DNA of 64,000 nt from Climacium dendroides (taxonomy: Eukaryota; Streptophyta; Bryopsida; Hypnales; Climaciaceae): contig OX467087.1 in NCBI GenBank assembly GCA_950106755.1, forward strand, positions 10,668,047 to 10,732,046. The letters are read 5' to 3'. Each line of letters starts with the position of its first letter. Within the stretch, counting starts at the first letter, position 1. Positions 34,140-46,519 of this stretch are shown one piece after another. The translations under genes and the position numbers were made by a program. The notes under the pieces are model-generated. The model was not told the origin of the DNA and did not search any database. It saw only the letters and a list, made by a program, of their open reading frames with translations.

Positions 34140-35215
34140 TAGCAAGTTTACAAGTCCAAAGCAGCTTCATAACAGTCGTTAAGATCAAGTGTGCATGAGC
34201 GATTCAAGCCAGTTTGCAGCTGAATTGGTTTGCAGATCAATTGACATCCACAAGGCCTCACAGAAGTGTGACATGACAAGGCATCCACAGAAATGACAGA
34301 ATGCACCGGTCGAAGGAACCGATTGTGCACTGGAACGTTGGTCCAATGTTGAGGAACGCCAATGAACGCTAACTCCAGGATTTCCGCCCTGGAGGGCACG
34401 TTCCCTTCTACGTGAATTAATGGAGTTCCTGACATCAATCACTTCACTAGCTCCTTGACAATATCTTCCAGATTGGCATTTGTGAAAGTCACGCAGCGTA
34501 CCATTGACATTTGTGAAAGTCCGTCACGCCAGCTTGAGAGCAGAAGAGACACTGAAAAGTGTCCGGAAAGGGTTTGTTGGCAGATCAGAAGGCGGGCCGG
34601 GCCTCTCAAGCTACATCCGCCCCAATGCGGCAACGGGATAAGGCCCAACAAACACAACGCTACAGGAGTTTTTTAATTTTAAAGTGAATCTTGCACTTTT
34701 CAACGCACTTTGGTGAGGTGTTCGGATTTGCGCGCCGTGGTCAGCTTTCGGAGTATTGTTCCGTGCTTGTCAAATCGCGTGACCCTGTTTACAGGACCCG
34801 TTTGCACCGTTCTCGTGCTTCTGAACGGGCTGCATTGGAGCTGCTCTGAGTACGTAACCGACTGTACACTAGCTGGTGTGTCTCTGACAAGCGACGATCA
34901 TCCTGGTGGGTGGGTGCGCCAGATTCGTGTTGCCACTGTGTTCCTTCAGAATTGGCAGGTGCATGGCAGGACCAAATGCACAAGTTGAAACTGTCTGTAT
35001 TGCGAAGCGGAGATCGAGCACGAGGGCTTGAATGCTGTACTGACAGCGCGCAACGCGCTGGGCCGGTGTTCAATTGTTTGCAAGAAGCTCTGTCAGAAGT
35101 GGGCATTGTTTCTAAAGCGACCAGTTGGTGAGTGCGTACTACGTACTGCGTAGTCCTGACTGCGCATTGTCGACGGAATTCGCATTCATAGACTGAGCAT
35201 TGATGGTCGAGATTG
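34140..35215. other. GC-richer island without a recognised gene
   Basis: Base composition rises clearly above the flanking DNA and resembles exon composition. Several overlapping ORFs of 60-105 codons lie on both strands, but none has a recognisable motif, a consistent ATG, or a partner exon. A phrase TTTGTGAAAGTC(CGT)CACGC is duplicated at about 34480-34530. It may be a relic of a gene or a non-coding transcript. Confidence 0.3.
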
Positions 35216-35227
35216 ATGCTGCATTTA

Positions 35228-35372
35228 GGGCCTGTTTACACCAGAAAATTTTGGGTTGGAGCCCAAAGAAATGGAGTATTGGAACTTTGGGTTGGTACCA
35301 TAGCTATCTCCCAATCAGAACACCCCATTTCTTTTGCTCTCCAACCCAAAATATTTTGGTGTAAACACACCC
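35228..35372. mobile_element. Tourist-like MITE (145 bp, PIF/Harbinger type)
   Basis: The left end GGGCCTGTTTACACCA and the right end, read inward, GGGTGTGTTTACACCA are inverted, and the arms continue with AAATTTTGGGTTGGAG. TTA flanks both ends (35225-35227 and 35373-35375). GGG-TGTTT ends with a TTA duplication match Tourist MITEs. Confidence 0.85.
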
Positions 35373-35559
35373 TTAGGTTTCAAGCTTGGAGGGGGTGAGG
35401 GACAGCATTCAAAAGATGTACTATCTAAAAAAGATATGTAATTTTTGGGGAATTTCAAGAGGGTCTCAACAATCAACCTTCTTCTTCAACCAATTCACAA
35501 ATCAATTGAAATTCAAGTATTGACTTTTTGTGAATAAAAGGTCTCAATTTCAGGTGCGT

Positions 35560-35880
35560 TTTTGCATTAATCCATAAACAATGCTGCAACTATTTTTTGG
35601 CTAATGAATGACAAGGAATTCGTCTATGTGGGACAAAACTACAACTATTCATCTTCCAAATTTTATATGAAAAGGAGAGGACTTAGAACTACATTAGTTT
35701 GACTTCCAATGAGTACATTTGGATGTTTTTAAATCAATGATTTACATAAAACCAAAACGGATGATTTCCACAAAACCAAAATGGATGATTTCCACAGTCA
35801 CTAGTCTGTCCTTTGAGGCTTAAAAGGTCTCATTATTGTGCAAAAAAGGACTCAAATTTATGCATTTTCAATTCCACGGT
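35560..35880. repeat. Dispersed repeat family D, copy 2
   Basis: It shares with copy 1 (28546-28830) AATGAATGACAA, ACTATTCATCTTCCAAATTT, TTTGACTTCCAATGAGT and GTCTGTCCTTTGAGG, in the same order. A 26-bp phrase (ACAAAACCAAAAYGGATGAT and following bases) is tandemly doubled at 35745-35800. Confidence 0.6.
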
Positions 35881-37742
35881 TGCATATCAAAATTGCATCT
35901 TCAAGCATTGTTTGTGACTAGAAACAAGAATTATGTATCTTTTCTAAATTCTCTATTAATACAAGTAGTTAGAGGTTTTATTTTCAAACTTTTTAAGTTC
36001 AAGAAGTAATTTAAGGCAATAGCGATTAAAATCAATCCAATAAGCAATGGAACATAATTAGTTCCTAGTTTTACACTACCATTAGATGTTTTTCACCTAC
36101 ATTGGAGTGTTGTTTCAGGTCCATTTCTCATGTTAATTACATATTGCTAGCAAGAATTTTTTTAAATAGTAATAATTTTTAAGTACTATTTTTTAATTCA
36201 AAATTTAAAATTTAAATATTTTAAAATATTTTATATTAAAATCTGATGTGGCAGTTGCTTTGCCACATTAGACTACTATTATAGTTGAATTCCCATAGTC
36301 TAGGAATTCAAGAGAACTTGTGGCCCTATGGACCAGCTAAATCTCATTTAATGCTAAGATTCATTGTGTCTTGTTGCAAGTACAATAGTCACAAGCTGTG
36401 ATTGTAGTTTATCTTAACATGTATATTTTGGACAAAGCATGAATAAATTTTAAATTTTAAAAGTGATAAAAATAGATGTATTCAAAATTGACATTTTGTT
36501 CTCAATAGAGTAAAGTGTTCACTCATTTAAGAAAAAAAAGAGTTGTTTCTTGAATAGAGGTTGTACATTTCAAGCATGAAAATATTGTAGAAATAGATCA
36601 CTATTAGGTGTCACTAGTTATTGTAACTTGCAACCTTGACTAAAGTAATGAAGCAATTTACATTCATAAATATGTCGATGACAAATGTAACATCAATTCT
36701 TCATCTTAATATAAATATAAAATATACATATATAATATATATTTATACAAGTGCAGTAATTTCATTGTGCTTTAATTATTTCTAGGATGAATTGTGGTGA
36801 TTTGATTCATTTGGAAATGGAGAATATCTTGTCACTTTGTTAATGCACACAATAAATGTTAATATTAATCAACAAATAAAAAATAGGTACTTGATTTAGA
36901 AGCTATAATTTTGTAGTGACATTATTTGCTTTTAAAAACATGAAATAGGTGAAGTTTAGTATTTGACTTTGAAAATGCCTCTAGAACTCACAACATTGTT
37001 TTTTGGTTAACTATCAAAATACATGTCTCTAAGGCTTATTTCCAATCTACTTTAAAAATCTAATTGAAAAAATTGGAAAACCAAGTGATGTCTTGGAGAA
37101 TGTAAGATCAAAGAAGTATTATCATCCTTGCAATATGCTTGACCATGATTATGATTTTTTCATCACATTTCTAAAAATAACCATTTTTTGAATATCATTG
37201 ATACAATAATTTCTACCATTGTCATCTATATCTTTAATGAATAATAAGTTACTCACATTTATAATAAATTTTGGTAATTGAAATGTGAATTATAGCTAAT
37301 TCACAATGTTTGTCTGAGTAGATATAACATTTTCAATTTTATAGTAGGGTTTTCAAAAAAAATTATGATTTATAATAATAATATGAACTCACGATTTTAT
37401 GAAAGTATAAAATTAGACCTTGCCTGTATCAAAATAACATAAAATCATAAGAACAATGATAGTATAAAGAAGAGTTGTGAAAGTGTACCTAGATGCATTT
37501 ATAAAATTCAACTTTAATAATTGAGAAAAAAATGCATTTCAAACTTTAATATTTTCTTCAAAACGTAACCAAATTGATCAAAGAACCATAATTCAATGGC
37601 TATCTTGGCTTATTACCAAATCTAAGTTGGCCTTCTAATATTTTCAATAATGTAGTCATAGTAAATATTTTAAAAAACTTTATTTGCCCCCAGTTGTTTG
37701 TTTTTGAGCAATTATATGGTCTCGGTCATTGCAAAAAACACC
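35881..37742. other. AT-rich intergenic DNA, no gene seen
   Basis: Very AT-rich; no ORF over 60 codons on either strand. A short palindrome (TGTGGCAGTTGCTTTGCCACA) lies at 36246-36266. Confidence 0.45.
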
Positions 37743-37955
37743 CACTACAAGAGTAAGAAGTGATTTAGTGAGTTTAGTTCTAAACATAAGATTATAAATA
37801 ATGACCTGTAAGAAGATTTTTAATTAAAAAATTGCTAAAAATACATGTATTTTTAGTAAAATTTTACTAAAAATCTCTTAAAAAATTATTATTTATAATC
37901 TCATGTCTAGGACTATACTTAAAAACTCACTTAAACACCCCTTTCTCTTCTAGTA
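37743..37955. repeat. 213-bp inverted repeat with ACTACAAGAG / ACTAGAAGAG ends
   Basis: The left half (ACTACAAGAGTAAGAAGTG and on) pairs with the right half (read inward ACTAGAAGAGAAAGGGGTG and on). The inner block GATTATAAATAATGA pairs with GATTATAAATAATAA. The ends resemble CACTA termini, but the left flank and right flank do not share a clear 3-bp duplication. Confidence 0.6.
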
Positions 37956-38529
37956 TACTAGTCCATAATTGGAGTGATGTCATTATCATTTACTATAAGT
38001 TTTGAAGCACAAGTCTAATGAACATGAAATTTCTATTCAACATGTCTAATTTAATGGTAATCAAATTTTTTGTTTTTAAAAATTTAAGAGATCATTTTAT
38101 ATTTAAAAATGTTTTTTTATTAATTTATCACAGTTTGAAATTTTGTAGTTTTTACTACATTAGGAGTCTCCAAATTTAATGATTCAAAGCTAAAATTTTC
38201 ATGGTCTATTTGCATAATAGCAAAGCATATATCTACCAAAGAAAATCTAAAAATATATTATTGCATGTCTTCCATAGGAGTATAAACAACACTCCCATTG
38301 AGAGCAATTTTAGAACATTGAAGATGGTTCTTAGATCATTCTTTTGGTGAAATCTCATTCCATCAATTCTTCCCAAAGGGCCAATTATTGTTTTGTTTTT
38401 TAAATTGCATTTCCTATTTTTTACAAATCAAAATGTCAAAGTATTTAGGAGATTTTGCAATTTCCTAGTTCTCCTATTTAGAGAATTTTTCTATGATTTT
38501 CCTCCCCAAGGGTCCTTTGTGAGGGTATA

Positions 38530-38984
38530 AGGTAAAATAGCCAATTGCGGTCAGAATGAGGAGTTTGACAACATCTTATTGCTGAAATTTTTTAATTTTT
38601 TTCCCACATTAGAACAAGTGTGAGAAATAGAAAGTGCAATTGAATTTTTTTTGATAGAGTATGAATTTGCTAGGAATTTTTGAAGTGCATCATGGCCCAA
38701 AAGAGTTGTAGACTACCCCATAACCAATAAAATCTGAATCCATAATGCTCATCTTACTACCTAATGGAGTCACAATATTTTCTATTATGGAAGGCCTAAA
38801 AAGTCAATTTTTACAAGGAATTTCACACTAAAAAGTCAAAAGTTCCTATTGAGGTCATTGTTCACTCCATTACTATCATGTAAGACATGTATTGTGGCTC
38901 ACATCTCACATACTGAAAAAAACCACAATGGTCGTTTCCTAGGTGACTGCAATGGGTCATTTGACCACCATGGGTTGTTTACCT
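38530..38984. mobile_element. 455-bp MITE, second member of the 24037-24535 family
   Basis: It begins AGGTAAAATAGCCAATTG and ends CATGGGTTGTTTACCT, flanked by TA on both sides (38528-38529 and 38985-38986). It aligns throughout with the inverse of 24037-24535, including ATGCTCATCTTACTACCTAA and the CATGTAAGACATG word. It lacks the 36-bp internal duplication of the other copy. Confidence 0.8.
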
Positions 38985-39324
38985 TATACATTGGAATATT
39001 TTTTTAATGTTTTATTAAAATTATTTTTCTAATTTTAAAGTAATAAAAAAATCATAAGTACAATGCAAATGCTATAAAAACATGGGGGTGTTTCTTGCAA
39101 CAACCCCTCAATAGGACAAAACCAAATGCTTTGAAGTGGCAATCATATTGAAGTTTTCTTGAGATATTGTACCAATAATTTTTATCAATTTTGTTGGTAG
39201 CAATACTAATTCTAAAAGTGACACTCATTTTGCACCCTCACTAATAGAATAATTTGTATTCATTCAAACTGCTTATCAGATGACACTTTGAATTATAAGC
39301 AATCCATATTTGCTATACTATAAT

Positions 39325-39555
39325 ATTAGGAAAAGTTTGCGGCCTGAAAAGGTTGCTAGTTTTATTTTATTTTTGGCCCTCTGACAATGCAAGTACAAAA
39401 AAAAATTAAAAAATGTTTTAAAGAAAAATCAGTCAATCTGACATGGAATTGATGTATCACTAGTAGTGACCACATCAGATTTAAAAAATTAAAAAATTAG
39501 TTTTTTTTTGTAATTGCATCGTAGTAGGTGCAAACTTGGCAACCTTTTTTCTAAT
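39325..39555. repeat. 231-bp inverted-repeat element with ATTAGGAAAA end
   Basis: The left end ATTAGGAAAAGTTTGC is matched, read inward from the right, by ATTAGAAAAAAGGTTGCC. The interior is AT-rich. The end sequence is the same as that of the larger foldback element at 31716-32953, so the two may be mobilised by one transposase. A clear target duplication was not found. Confidence 0.5.
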
Positions 39556-40249
39556 GTTGCCTACAACTAATTTGTCTTGGATTTGAACTATTTGACTAGT
39601 AATATGGTCTTCACCTAAGTAATTAGATTATGGTAATCATATGTAAATGCATTCAAATAAACAAATTTTGAATATTGTTAGGGTTGGTAGTTAAACACAT
39701 AATTATAGTGATTGGTGGAGAAATAAACGTGATTCAAGTTTGGTTTACACTTTAGCCAAGGCTTGTGCCATTTATCATAGATGAGAAGTCTTCTTGGAAT
39801 CTTACATGGCTAAAGTAGACAATGTTTAATCAATATCTAGGAGCTTTTTTCTTGACCACCTCTTTGACGTAGATGTAATGGAATTCTAGAAGACTATGCT
39901 AGGCTAAAACCTTACAATCACAAAATAATTTTGTCTATTTATTTGTTCTTGTGGTTAACAATGTTAGATCTAATAATACCAAGTCCATAGAAAGTGTCAC
40001 TACTATTTTTGTCTTGGGCTCTTGCTTCTTATGCTAGCATGTAAACAAACTCGGGTACCTTGTAGTGCCTTTGGTCCCCTGGTCTCTCTGGGGGCTGCAC
40101 TCCCTTTTTTTTGATGTTAGCATGCGAACAAAATTTTGGACTCCTATATACTTTTTGAATTTTAAATTAAACTAAATGAAAAAATATTAAATAGATTTTT
40201 CTACTTTGAAAGTTTATGTTTTGATTTATTGATATTTTGATTTGTTAAT

Positions 40250-40515
40250 AATAATTAGTTACAAATTTTTGAAGTAAAAAGATACACTATATAATTGAAA
40301 AATAACTTTTACACCCCTATATTATATTAAAAAAAAATTCTAAAAAGTGAACAAAAAAATTCCTAAAAATAACTCTTTATTGAAAGCTCATTTTGAGTTG
40401 AATATTGATGCAATGGTCATCTAAATGTGTTCTCTAAAAATATTTGAGTTAAAAAACCATGTCACTTTAGTGCATTTTTAACCTCTTCTAGAAATTTCTA
40501 TTACCATTTTCTATC
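40250..40515 (-). repeat. Dispersed repeat shared with 6140-6430
   Basis: The reverse complement aligns with the interior of the hAT-like MITE at 5988-6571. Shared phrases are ATTGCATCAATATTCAAC, AATATAGGGGTGTRAAAGTT and TAACTAATTA. The CACGGGG-type ends of that MITE were not found here, so this copy is probably truncated or the ends have decayed. Confidence 0.6.
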
Positions 40516-40583
40516 ACTTCATTTTGGCACTTCATTAAAAAAAAATGAAGAAAAAAGCCCTGGTGAAAACCGGACCTTATTAC

Positions 40584-41569
40584 TCTGCCTGTCACCACTA
40601 AAATCCGAGCCATCATGCGCGTTGTCAGAAGAACCAACTTCAACACATTGTTCAGTAGCCGCAGTGCATCTCACTGCGGCGTGATTTCAAAGCAGCGTCC
40701 CCAAATACGTACAGTAGTTCAGACAAGTTAAGAGCAAGGCGCCACCGACCGCGCCAGATCAATGCTCCACTCAATCTGTGCCAGAAAGATTAAAAACATG
40801 TTCACCGGAAACTCCTTCCCCGGCTTCCCTTGTACTTGCTCAGCTTCCGACTTCATCGACATCTCAGACGTCCCCCGGATCTACGCGCCTAGTGTCTTCC
40901 AAACCAGTGGAAAATTTAAAACAAGAAGTCATTGAATTTCAATACGACAGGATGAGAAGTTGAAAAGTGCTCCTATAAGTGTTGCACGGAAACTTTCTGA
41001 GAATGGAGTGATAGGAGCAATAACCGACGTGCTGACTTAGGAATCCGGTTGACAAATTCTTTCGGGAGTTCCAAGATCCCCGAACTGAAGTGTGGATTCG
41101 CATATTAAATTTGCAAAGTTCTAACGAATCGTTGCCGTCACTCACTTTCACTTCACGTTTCTGTTGGGCACAATCTGAAACGAATCTCAATTGCAAGGAA
41201 TTCTGTTACACCGACTTTCAACTTTGATCGAATTTTTGTGTTGCTGAACTTCCGTCAACTGAACTTAGAGCGGAATTGTTATGCAGCGTCAAGAGTCGTT
41301 CGTACAAGTCATAGAATTCTGCTTTTGGTTCTGCGGCTGAGAGTTTCCAGAACTCGCAATTGTCGAGGCCGTGGACGCGCTCTGGTCATAGTTGACTCCG
41401 ATCCAATTGACGTGCTGCGTGCGGCATGTTTTCTTTGGGACCTCAATCTTTTCCAAGAATCCCTGGGACGGAGCTTACGTCTGATTTCTGTCGGTAGCTG
41501 TTGTTCCCTGACTAGTTTGCAACCGCTGTTGCAGTTGAGCCTGAGGGCATTCACTTGCACGGATCCATC
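40584..41569 (+). promoter_or_regulatory. Upstream unit of LRR-RLP copy 2
   Basis: Collinear with 12943-13925, with more substitutions and small indels than the coding regions show. It contains the TCTCACTGCGGCGTGATT and TTTCTGAGAATGGAG-type blocks. The last 250 bases before the ATG are closely shared with copy 1. Confidence 0.55.
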
Positions 41570-44500
41570 ATGAAGAGAACTGGCGTTCCATCTTTGCTGA
41601 TCACGCTCTCTCTGTTCTGTTTGCTGAGAACGACGACGGGGGTGTTTTCCGCACCCGGCGTCGCCGATCACCATTTGGAAACTCACCTCATGGAATGGAA
41701 GACTCTGCCGACGGGTGAGCGAGTGAGCTCTCCCGAGAAGATGCACCTTCATTACATGCAAACCTGGAAACGAAAAACCGCCGAAGCGAGCGCTCAACAG
41801 TGGCGAGCGAAGCGTGTTGCCATAGCCAGCGAATCTCACGGCAGGAAGCTTTCCAATAGCAGGAGCCTCGTCGCTGTCAACACCACCACCGAGGTGGAGG
41901 CACTCCTCACCTTCCGAAGCGCCATTCCAATGGACCCCACTGGAGCCCTAACCAATTGGACTTTGGAAAACGAGGCCTCGCACTGCTCCACTTGGAAAGG
42001 GGTCACTTGTGACGATTATGGGCAAGTGACAGATATTGAGCTTCAAGATTTAGGGTTGAACGGCACGATCTCTCCCTCGATAGGCGACCTTGCGCATTTG
42101 GCGACTCTCAACCTCAGTGGGAGCAGCTTGTGGGGCGCCATTCCTTCCGCGTTCGGACGGTGCCAGAATCTTTCGGTGCTGGATTTGAGTCACAACTCCC
42201 TCGGGGGGCAGGTCCCTGCGGAGCTTTTCACGTTGCCGAGGCTGGAGATTCTGTGGCTTTCGAATAACGCCATTTCTGGTCGTCTTCCTGAAATTGTAGA
42301 TGCGAATGGATGCCAGAGTTTGACGAACTTATGGATCGACAACAGTGAAATCTCTGGAACCCTTCCAAGCAGCTTGAGTAAATGTCAGAATTTGAAGCTT
42401 GTATCGTTCACGAACAATCAGTTGAATGGAAGCATTCCTGCAGCTCTTGGTGACTTGCATCAGCTCCAAGAGTTGTGGTTGGATAGCAACAGCTTCTCAG
42501 GTGAGTCTCGACGTGCATTTGTTTTGACTTGTAAGGAGGATTTCAAGTGGAATTTTCTAACTTGTTCGCCTTTGTGATGTCGTCGTGTTACTTTCTTGAT
42601 TCCTCACATCATTATTTCATTGCCAGCGATGCATCGGATTACTTACAGTTCCCTCTGGGAAAATATTTGGATGTGGCCGAAGGTGCTAATAGGCTACGGT
42701 ACTCAGTGTTTTTCGGTCTTATCAAAAGTAGGCTGATACTTCCTGCGCTAAATTGTGGTTGCTTTCTGTGATTCGAATATCCACAAAACACCATTTCGTG
42801 TTCGCAGGTCACATTCCAAGTGAATTGGGGTCGCTGACGAAGCTTCAATGGCTTATCCTGGAGGCAAACAATCTCGGTGGCGAAATTCCTCCGTTCCTTG
42901 GAACTCTAAGCGAGTTGCTAGTGCTGAATTTGAAAACCAACAATCTGACAGGCCCTATTCCCCCTTTCCTGGGAAATTGTACATCCCTAGTCAAACTGAA
43001 GTTGGGTTACAACAAACTCACTGGAACTTTACCCAAAGAACTTGGAAACTTGAGCAATATCACACTGTTCGGCTTTGAGTACAACTGGCAGCTCACGGGC
43101 CCTGTTCCGGGCTTTCTTTCCAAGTGTTCCAAGTTGGAAGTCTTGTTCCTCGGTGCGTGTGGTTTCACAAGCATAGCCCCAGAGATATGGAGCCTGAAAA
43201 GTTTGGAACAAATAGCCCTCTTTTCAAACAATCTGACTGGGATGCTGCCACTAGATGTCGGAAACTGCAGCAGCCTTACCTGGTTGGATCTCGGTTGGTA
43301 TCCCAACAGATTGACTGGTTCCATCCCACCGGCGTTAGGATTGCTGACAAACCTTTCCACCTTGAGTCTTGCGATGAACTTATTCACTGGAGAAATACCA
43401 CGAGAGCTTGGAAACCTAAAGCACCTTGACACTCTGTGGTTGGGAAGAAATTATGATTTAAGCGGTTCTATCCCCAGAGAAATTTCCAACTTGACAACCT
43501 TGGAGGACATTGATTTGGGGTTCTGCAACTTCAGTGGAGCTATTCCGGATGATTTATTCACGAACAACCTCAACATCTGGAGACTCCTATTGAACAACAA
43601 CCTCTTGACTGGACAGCTGCCCTCTACTGTGGGCAAACTCCAATATCTTGAAACTTTATATCTCCAATACAACATGTTCACTGGTGTCATTCCGACTGAA
43701 ATTGGAGGCTGCTCAAGTCTTAAAGACATGGTGTTGTCAAACAACCAATTCAGTGGAGCTGTTCCTGGAAGTATTGGCAAGTTGTCTAACCTTCAAGCCA
43801 CGTTGGATCTGTCACAAAACTTCCTTACTGGCAACTTGCCACTTGGCCTCGGCAACCTGACCAAGCTGCAGAGGCTTGTACTAGCCACAAATGTATTGAA
43901 TGGCACCATTCCTGAGGATTTGGGAGAGTGTGTATCTTTGAATCAGTTTGACTTGTCAAGCAATTATTTCACAGGTGGTATTCCAAAGTTTTTGGGCAAC
44001 TTTTCTAGTCTAGTGACTTTAGATTTATCAAACAATACGCTCAACGACGATGCCGTTGCTCTATCAAGTCTTAACCAGTGTCCGAAACTGGAAACTCTCA
44101 TGGTCGGACCAAACAATATCTATGGATCTCTGCCTGTGAACTTCACCAGGTGGCCAAGTTTGAAATATTTTTCGGTGACAGGCAACAAACTAACAGGAGA
44201 AATTCCTGCTTCCTTTGGGAGCATCAACTCGAGCCTTCAGCTCGTGGATTTCAGCCGAAACAAGTTTACAGGAGGATTCCCTTCCCAGGTGGATGGCTCT
44301 CATCTCTCTGAACTTCGAGTCCTTTTGTTTTCCTACAATGAGATTGAAGGATCCATTCCTTCATGGTTTGGAAACTTGAAGAGCTTGCAAGTGTTGGACT
44401 TGTCGTTCAACAAGCTCAGCGGTTCCATACCTCCGAACTTCGGTAATTTGGACGGATACAAAATACCAGTGAATGACTCTTCAGGTTCACCAGCTGCATC

Positions 44501-45137
44501 TTTTACTTTAAACCACAGGTTAAATTTGACGTTCAGAGGAGATACAGTGACATATTCTTATATTCTGCAGGCAACCACGTTTATGGACCTGTCTTCAAAT
44601 GCGTTGCAGGGAGAGATTCCCCTGGGAATTGCAGAACTGGTTGGTATGAAATACCTGACTTTATCGAACAATAGTTTCGATGGAAACCTTTGGGCAGCTG
44701 TTCAGAGCATGACGGCCTTGGAAACTCTTGACGTGTCTCAAAATAATCTGAGTGGACCCCTTCCTCCAGCGGTACCGTCTTCCTTGAGCACATTCAAAGT
44801 GTTCCTTAACAATTTTAGCGGCGCTATTCCCTCTGGAGGCCAGTATGATTCCTTTCCAAGCAACGATTACTTGCCAGGGAATCCGGGTTTGTGTGGAAAC
44901 GTGATACAGAGGCCATGTGTTGTTGAAAATGTGGATTCTGTCCATAACCAAATGAGGGTCTCGGATTACATTTCATTCCCGGGTTTCGGAATTGGAGCAG
45001 CTGGAGGCTTCTGCATGGTGGCCATGACAGCTCTCCTTTGGGCCCCAGCTCGTGTCTTTGTGTTTGGAGCAGCTGAGAAGAGAAGAGCCACTGCTAAGGT
45101 CCAACCTGCTTATGGCTTGTTTCGTCACAAATTTTGA
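41570..45137 (+). CDS. LRR receptor-like protein, copy 2 (1086 aa, two exons)
   Basis: Exons are 41570-42500 and 42808-45137; the exon lengths (931 and 2330 nt) equal those of copy 1 exactly, and the 307-bp phase-1 intron sits at the same place. The protein has the same signal peptide, basic N-terminal segment, about 33 LRRs, island before the last four LRRs, transmembrane helix and short basic tail, and no kinase domain. About 30 of 1086 residues differ from copy 1 by eye (for example Pro for Leu in the MLPLDV repeat, and Pro for Arg after LLWA). Many differences are at the variable positions of LRRs. Near-identity of exons with more divergent flanks suggests recent duplication or gene conversion. 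Function as a surface receptor is inferred from architecture. Confidence 0.9.
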
Positions 45138-45341
45138 AGGTCTGAAAAGCTGTTCTTGATGTCAGTGTTGGTAGTTTCTCAAGAGTAGATTTACGGAGCA
45201 TCTGAAATATCTTTGTTCATATGTTTTCACCTTTGTTAAATACTTTCAGGTTTTAGGCTTTAGGGTGTAAATATCTGTAGCCGTCTAATAATTATCCGAG
45301 TTGGCTGAAATTGCTGGCTGTGCAATGCAAACATGTTGTAT

Positions 45342-45948
45342 ATTAGCCAACCCATTTCCAACCTCACCCATTTCCAATCTAGTGGGTGCTTTCTTTTCGT
45401 GAGCTGTGGTGGAGTTTGAGGAGCAGTTGTGGTGTATTATAATTGGCTTAAGGCTATCAATATTGCAACCAACCCTTGGTCGATTTTGCAATTAGCCTAT
45501 GGTCAAAAATTGAAAGGTCTATAGCACCATTACAAGTCAAAAAGAATCTTTTACTAAAAAATTCATTATAATTATATTTCGTATAATAAAATTGTGAAAA
45601 AATATACAATCCTTCCAAACTCTATTTCTGTACATGGAAAAAATTCTGCACTCAATAAACTTGTGCTCTAAATATGCATAATTGCTTAACTCTTGAGCAC
45701 CTAGAGCAAATTTAATGAAATCCAGACCTTTGCAAATTCATTCCATTCAAACTTTCTCCTAGTAAGAAATACACATAATTCAACTATACCAATTGGTAGT
45801 CAAGAGAGACTTGGAGGTGTGGAGAAAAGGACTTGTACCAGTCAAAAGATTATAATAGTCAAATACAAATGTTTTTTTATATTGGAGAGGCCAGATTTGG
45901 GTTGCTGGAGCGCTCAGGGTTAAGTGATTAGAAATGGGTCAGCTACCT
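45342..45948. mobile_element. 607-bp MITE in the LRR copy 2 flank
   Basis: The inverted ends are ATTAGCCAACCCATTTCCAA and, read inward from the right, AGGTAGCTGACCCATTTCTAA, with TAGC..ACCCATTTC in common. TAT flanks both ends (45339-45341 and 45949-45951). Copy 1 (near 17715) and the pseudogene 2 flank (near 21545) read TTGTATTCCTC uninterrupted, so the site is empty there. A related sequence lies at 63590-63960. Non-coding. Confidence 0.75.
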
Positions 45949-46079
45949 TATTCGCTAGGGAATGTGATAGCATTAGAGTTAGTAGCATAGTGATTTAGGA
46001 GTATTGTGTACAAGTGTAGGAGCTCAGAGGAAGCTGAGTTGACATATGAATCGAATGCTTCATTTGAGTGTATGTCAAT

Positions 46080-46294
46080 GTACGGGGAGTACCGGCATTT
46101 AGTTACGAGCTAGCCGGTTGATTTTGAGAATTTCCAAATGGATTTCAAAATCTTCGAAAAAACCGATCATTTAAGAGGAAAATCAGGGAATATTCTCTAT
46201 TTTATAAAGGTCTAGCCGAGAGAATGCTTCAAGCAACCGTTTGGTCTCAGAAAATGTAGGATTTTAGCCGGTTAAGCTAAAAATCTCCCCGGAC
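46080..46294. mobile_element. 215-bp inverted-repeat insertion in the LRR copy 2 flank
   Basis: Inverted ends GTACGGGGAG and GTCCGGGGAG bound a segment in which TAGCCGGTT and AACCGGCTA are also inverted. Corresponding positions in the other two LRR flanks lack it. The target duplication is unclear. Confidence 0.55.
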
Positions 46295-46519
46295 TGTGGT
46301 GTATGTACAGTACTGTGCTGTGTGCTGTACTGCTTTACTGTAGCATGATTACCTCCAGGAAGGACTTCTCTTTTCAAGAAGTGTCAGGGATTGAGTTATG
46401 CTCTCAAATATTATGATATCACAAATGTTCAATCAACTTCAGGAGTCAAATCCGGTTAGTGAGATTAGCATGAGAATCGTGGCGTACTGCAAAGCAGAGT
46501 TTATGTTTTTATTGCGCTT

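Larger units (their letters stand above)
38985..40583. other. AT-rich intergenic DNA, no gene seen
   Basis: No coding region recognised. It contains the repeats listed at 39325-39555 and 40250-40515. Confidence 0.4.
45138..46519. repeat. 3' flank of LRR copy 2 with two insertions
   Basis: It aligns with 17488-17990 apart from extra DNA at 45342-45948 and 46080-46294, both absent in the other flanks. The original order resumes after each insertion (TTCGCTAGGGAATGTGATAG, then GTGTATGTACAGTAC). No gene is visible. Confidence 0.6.
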
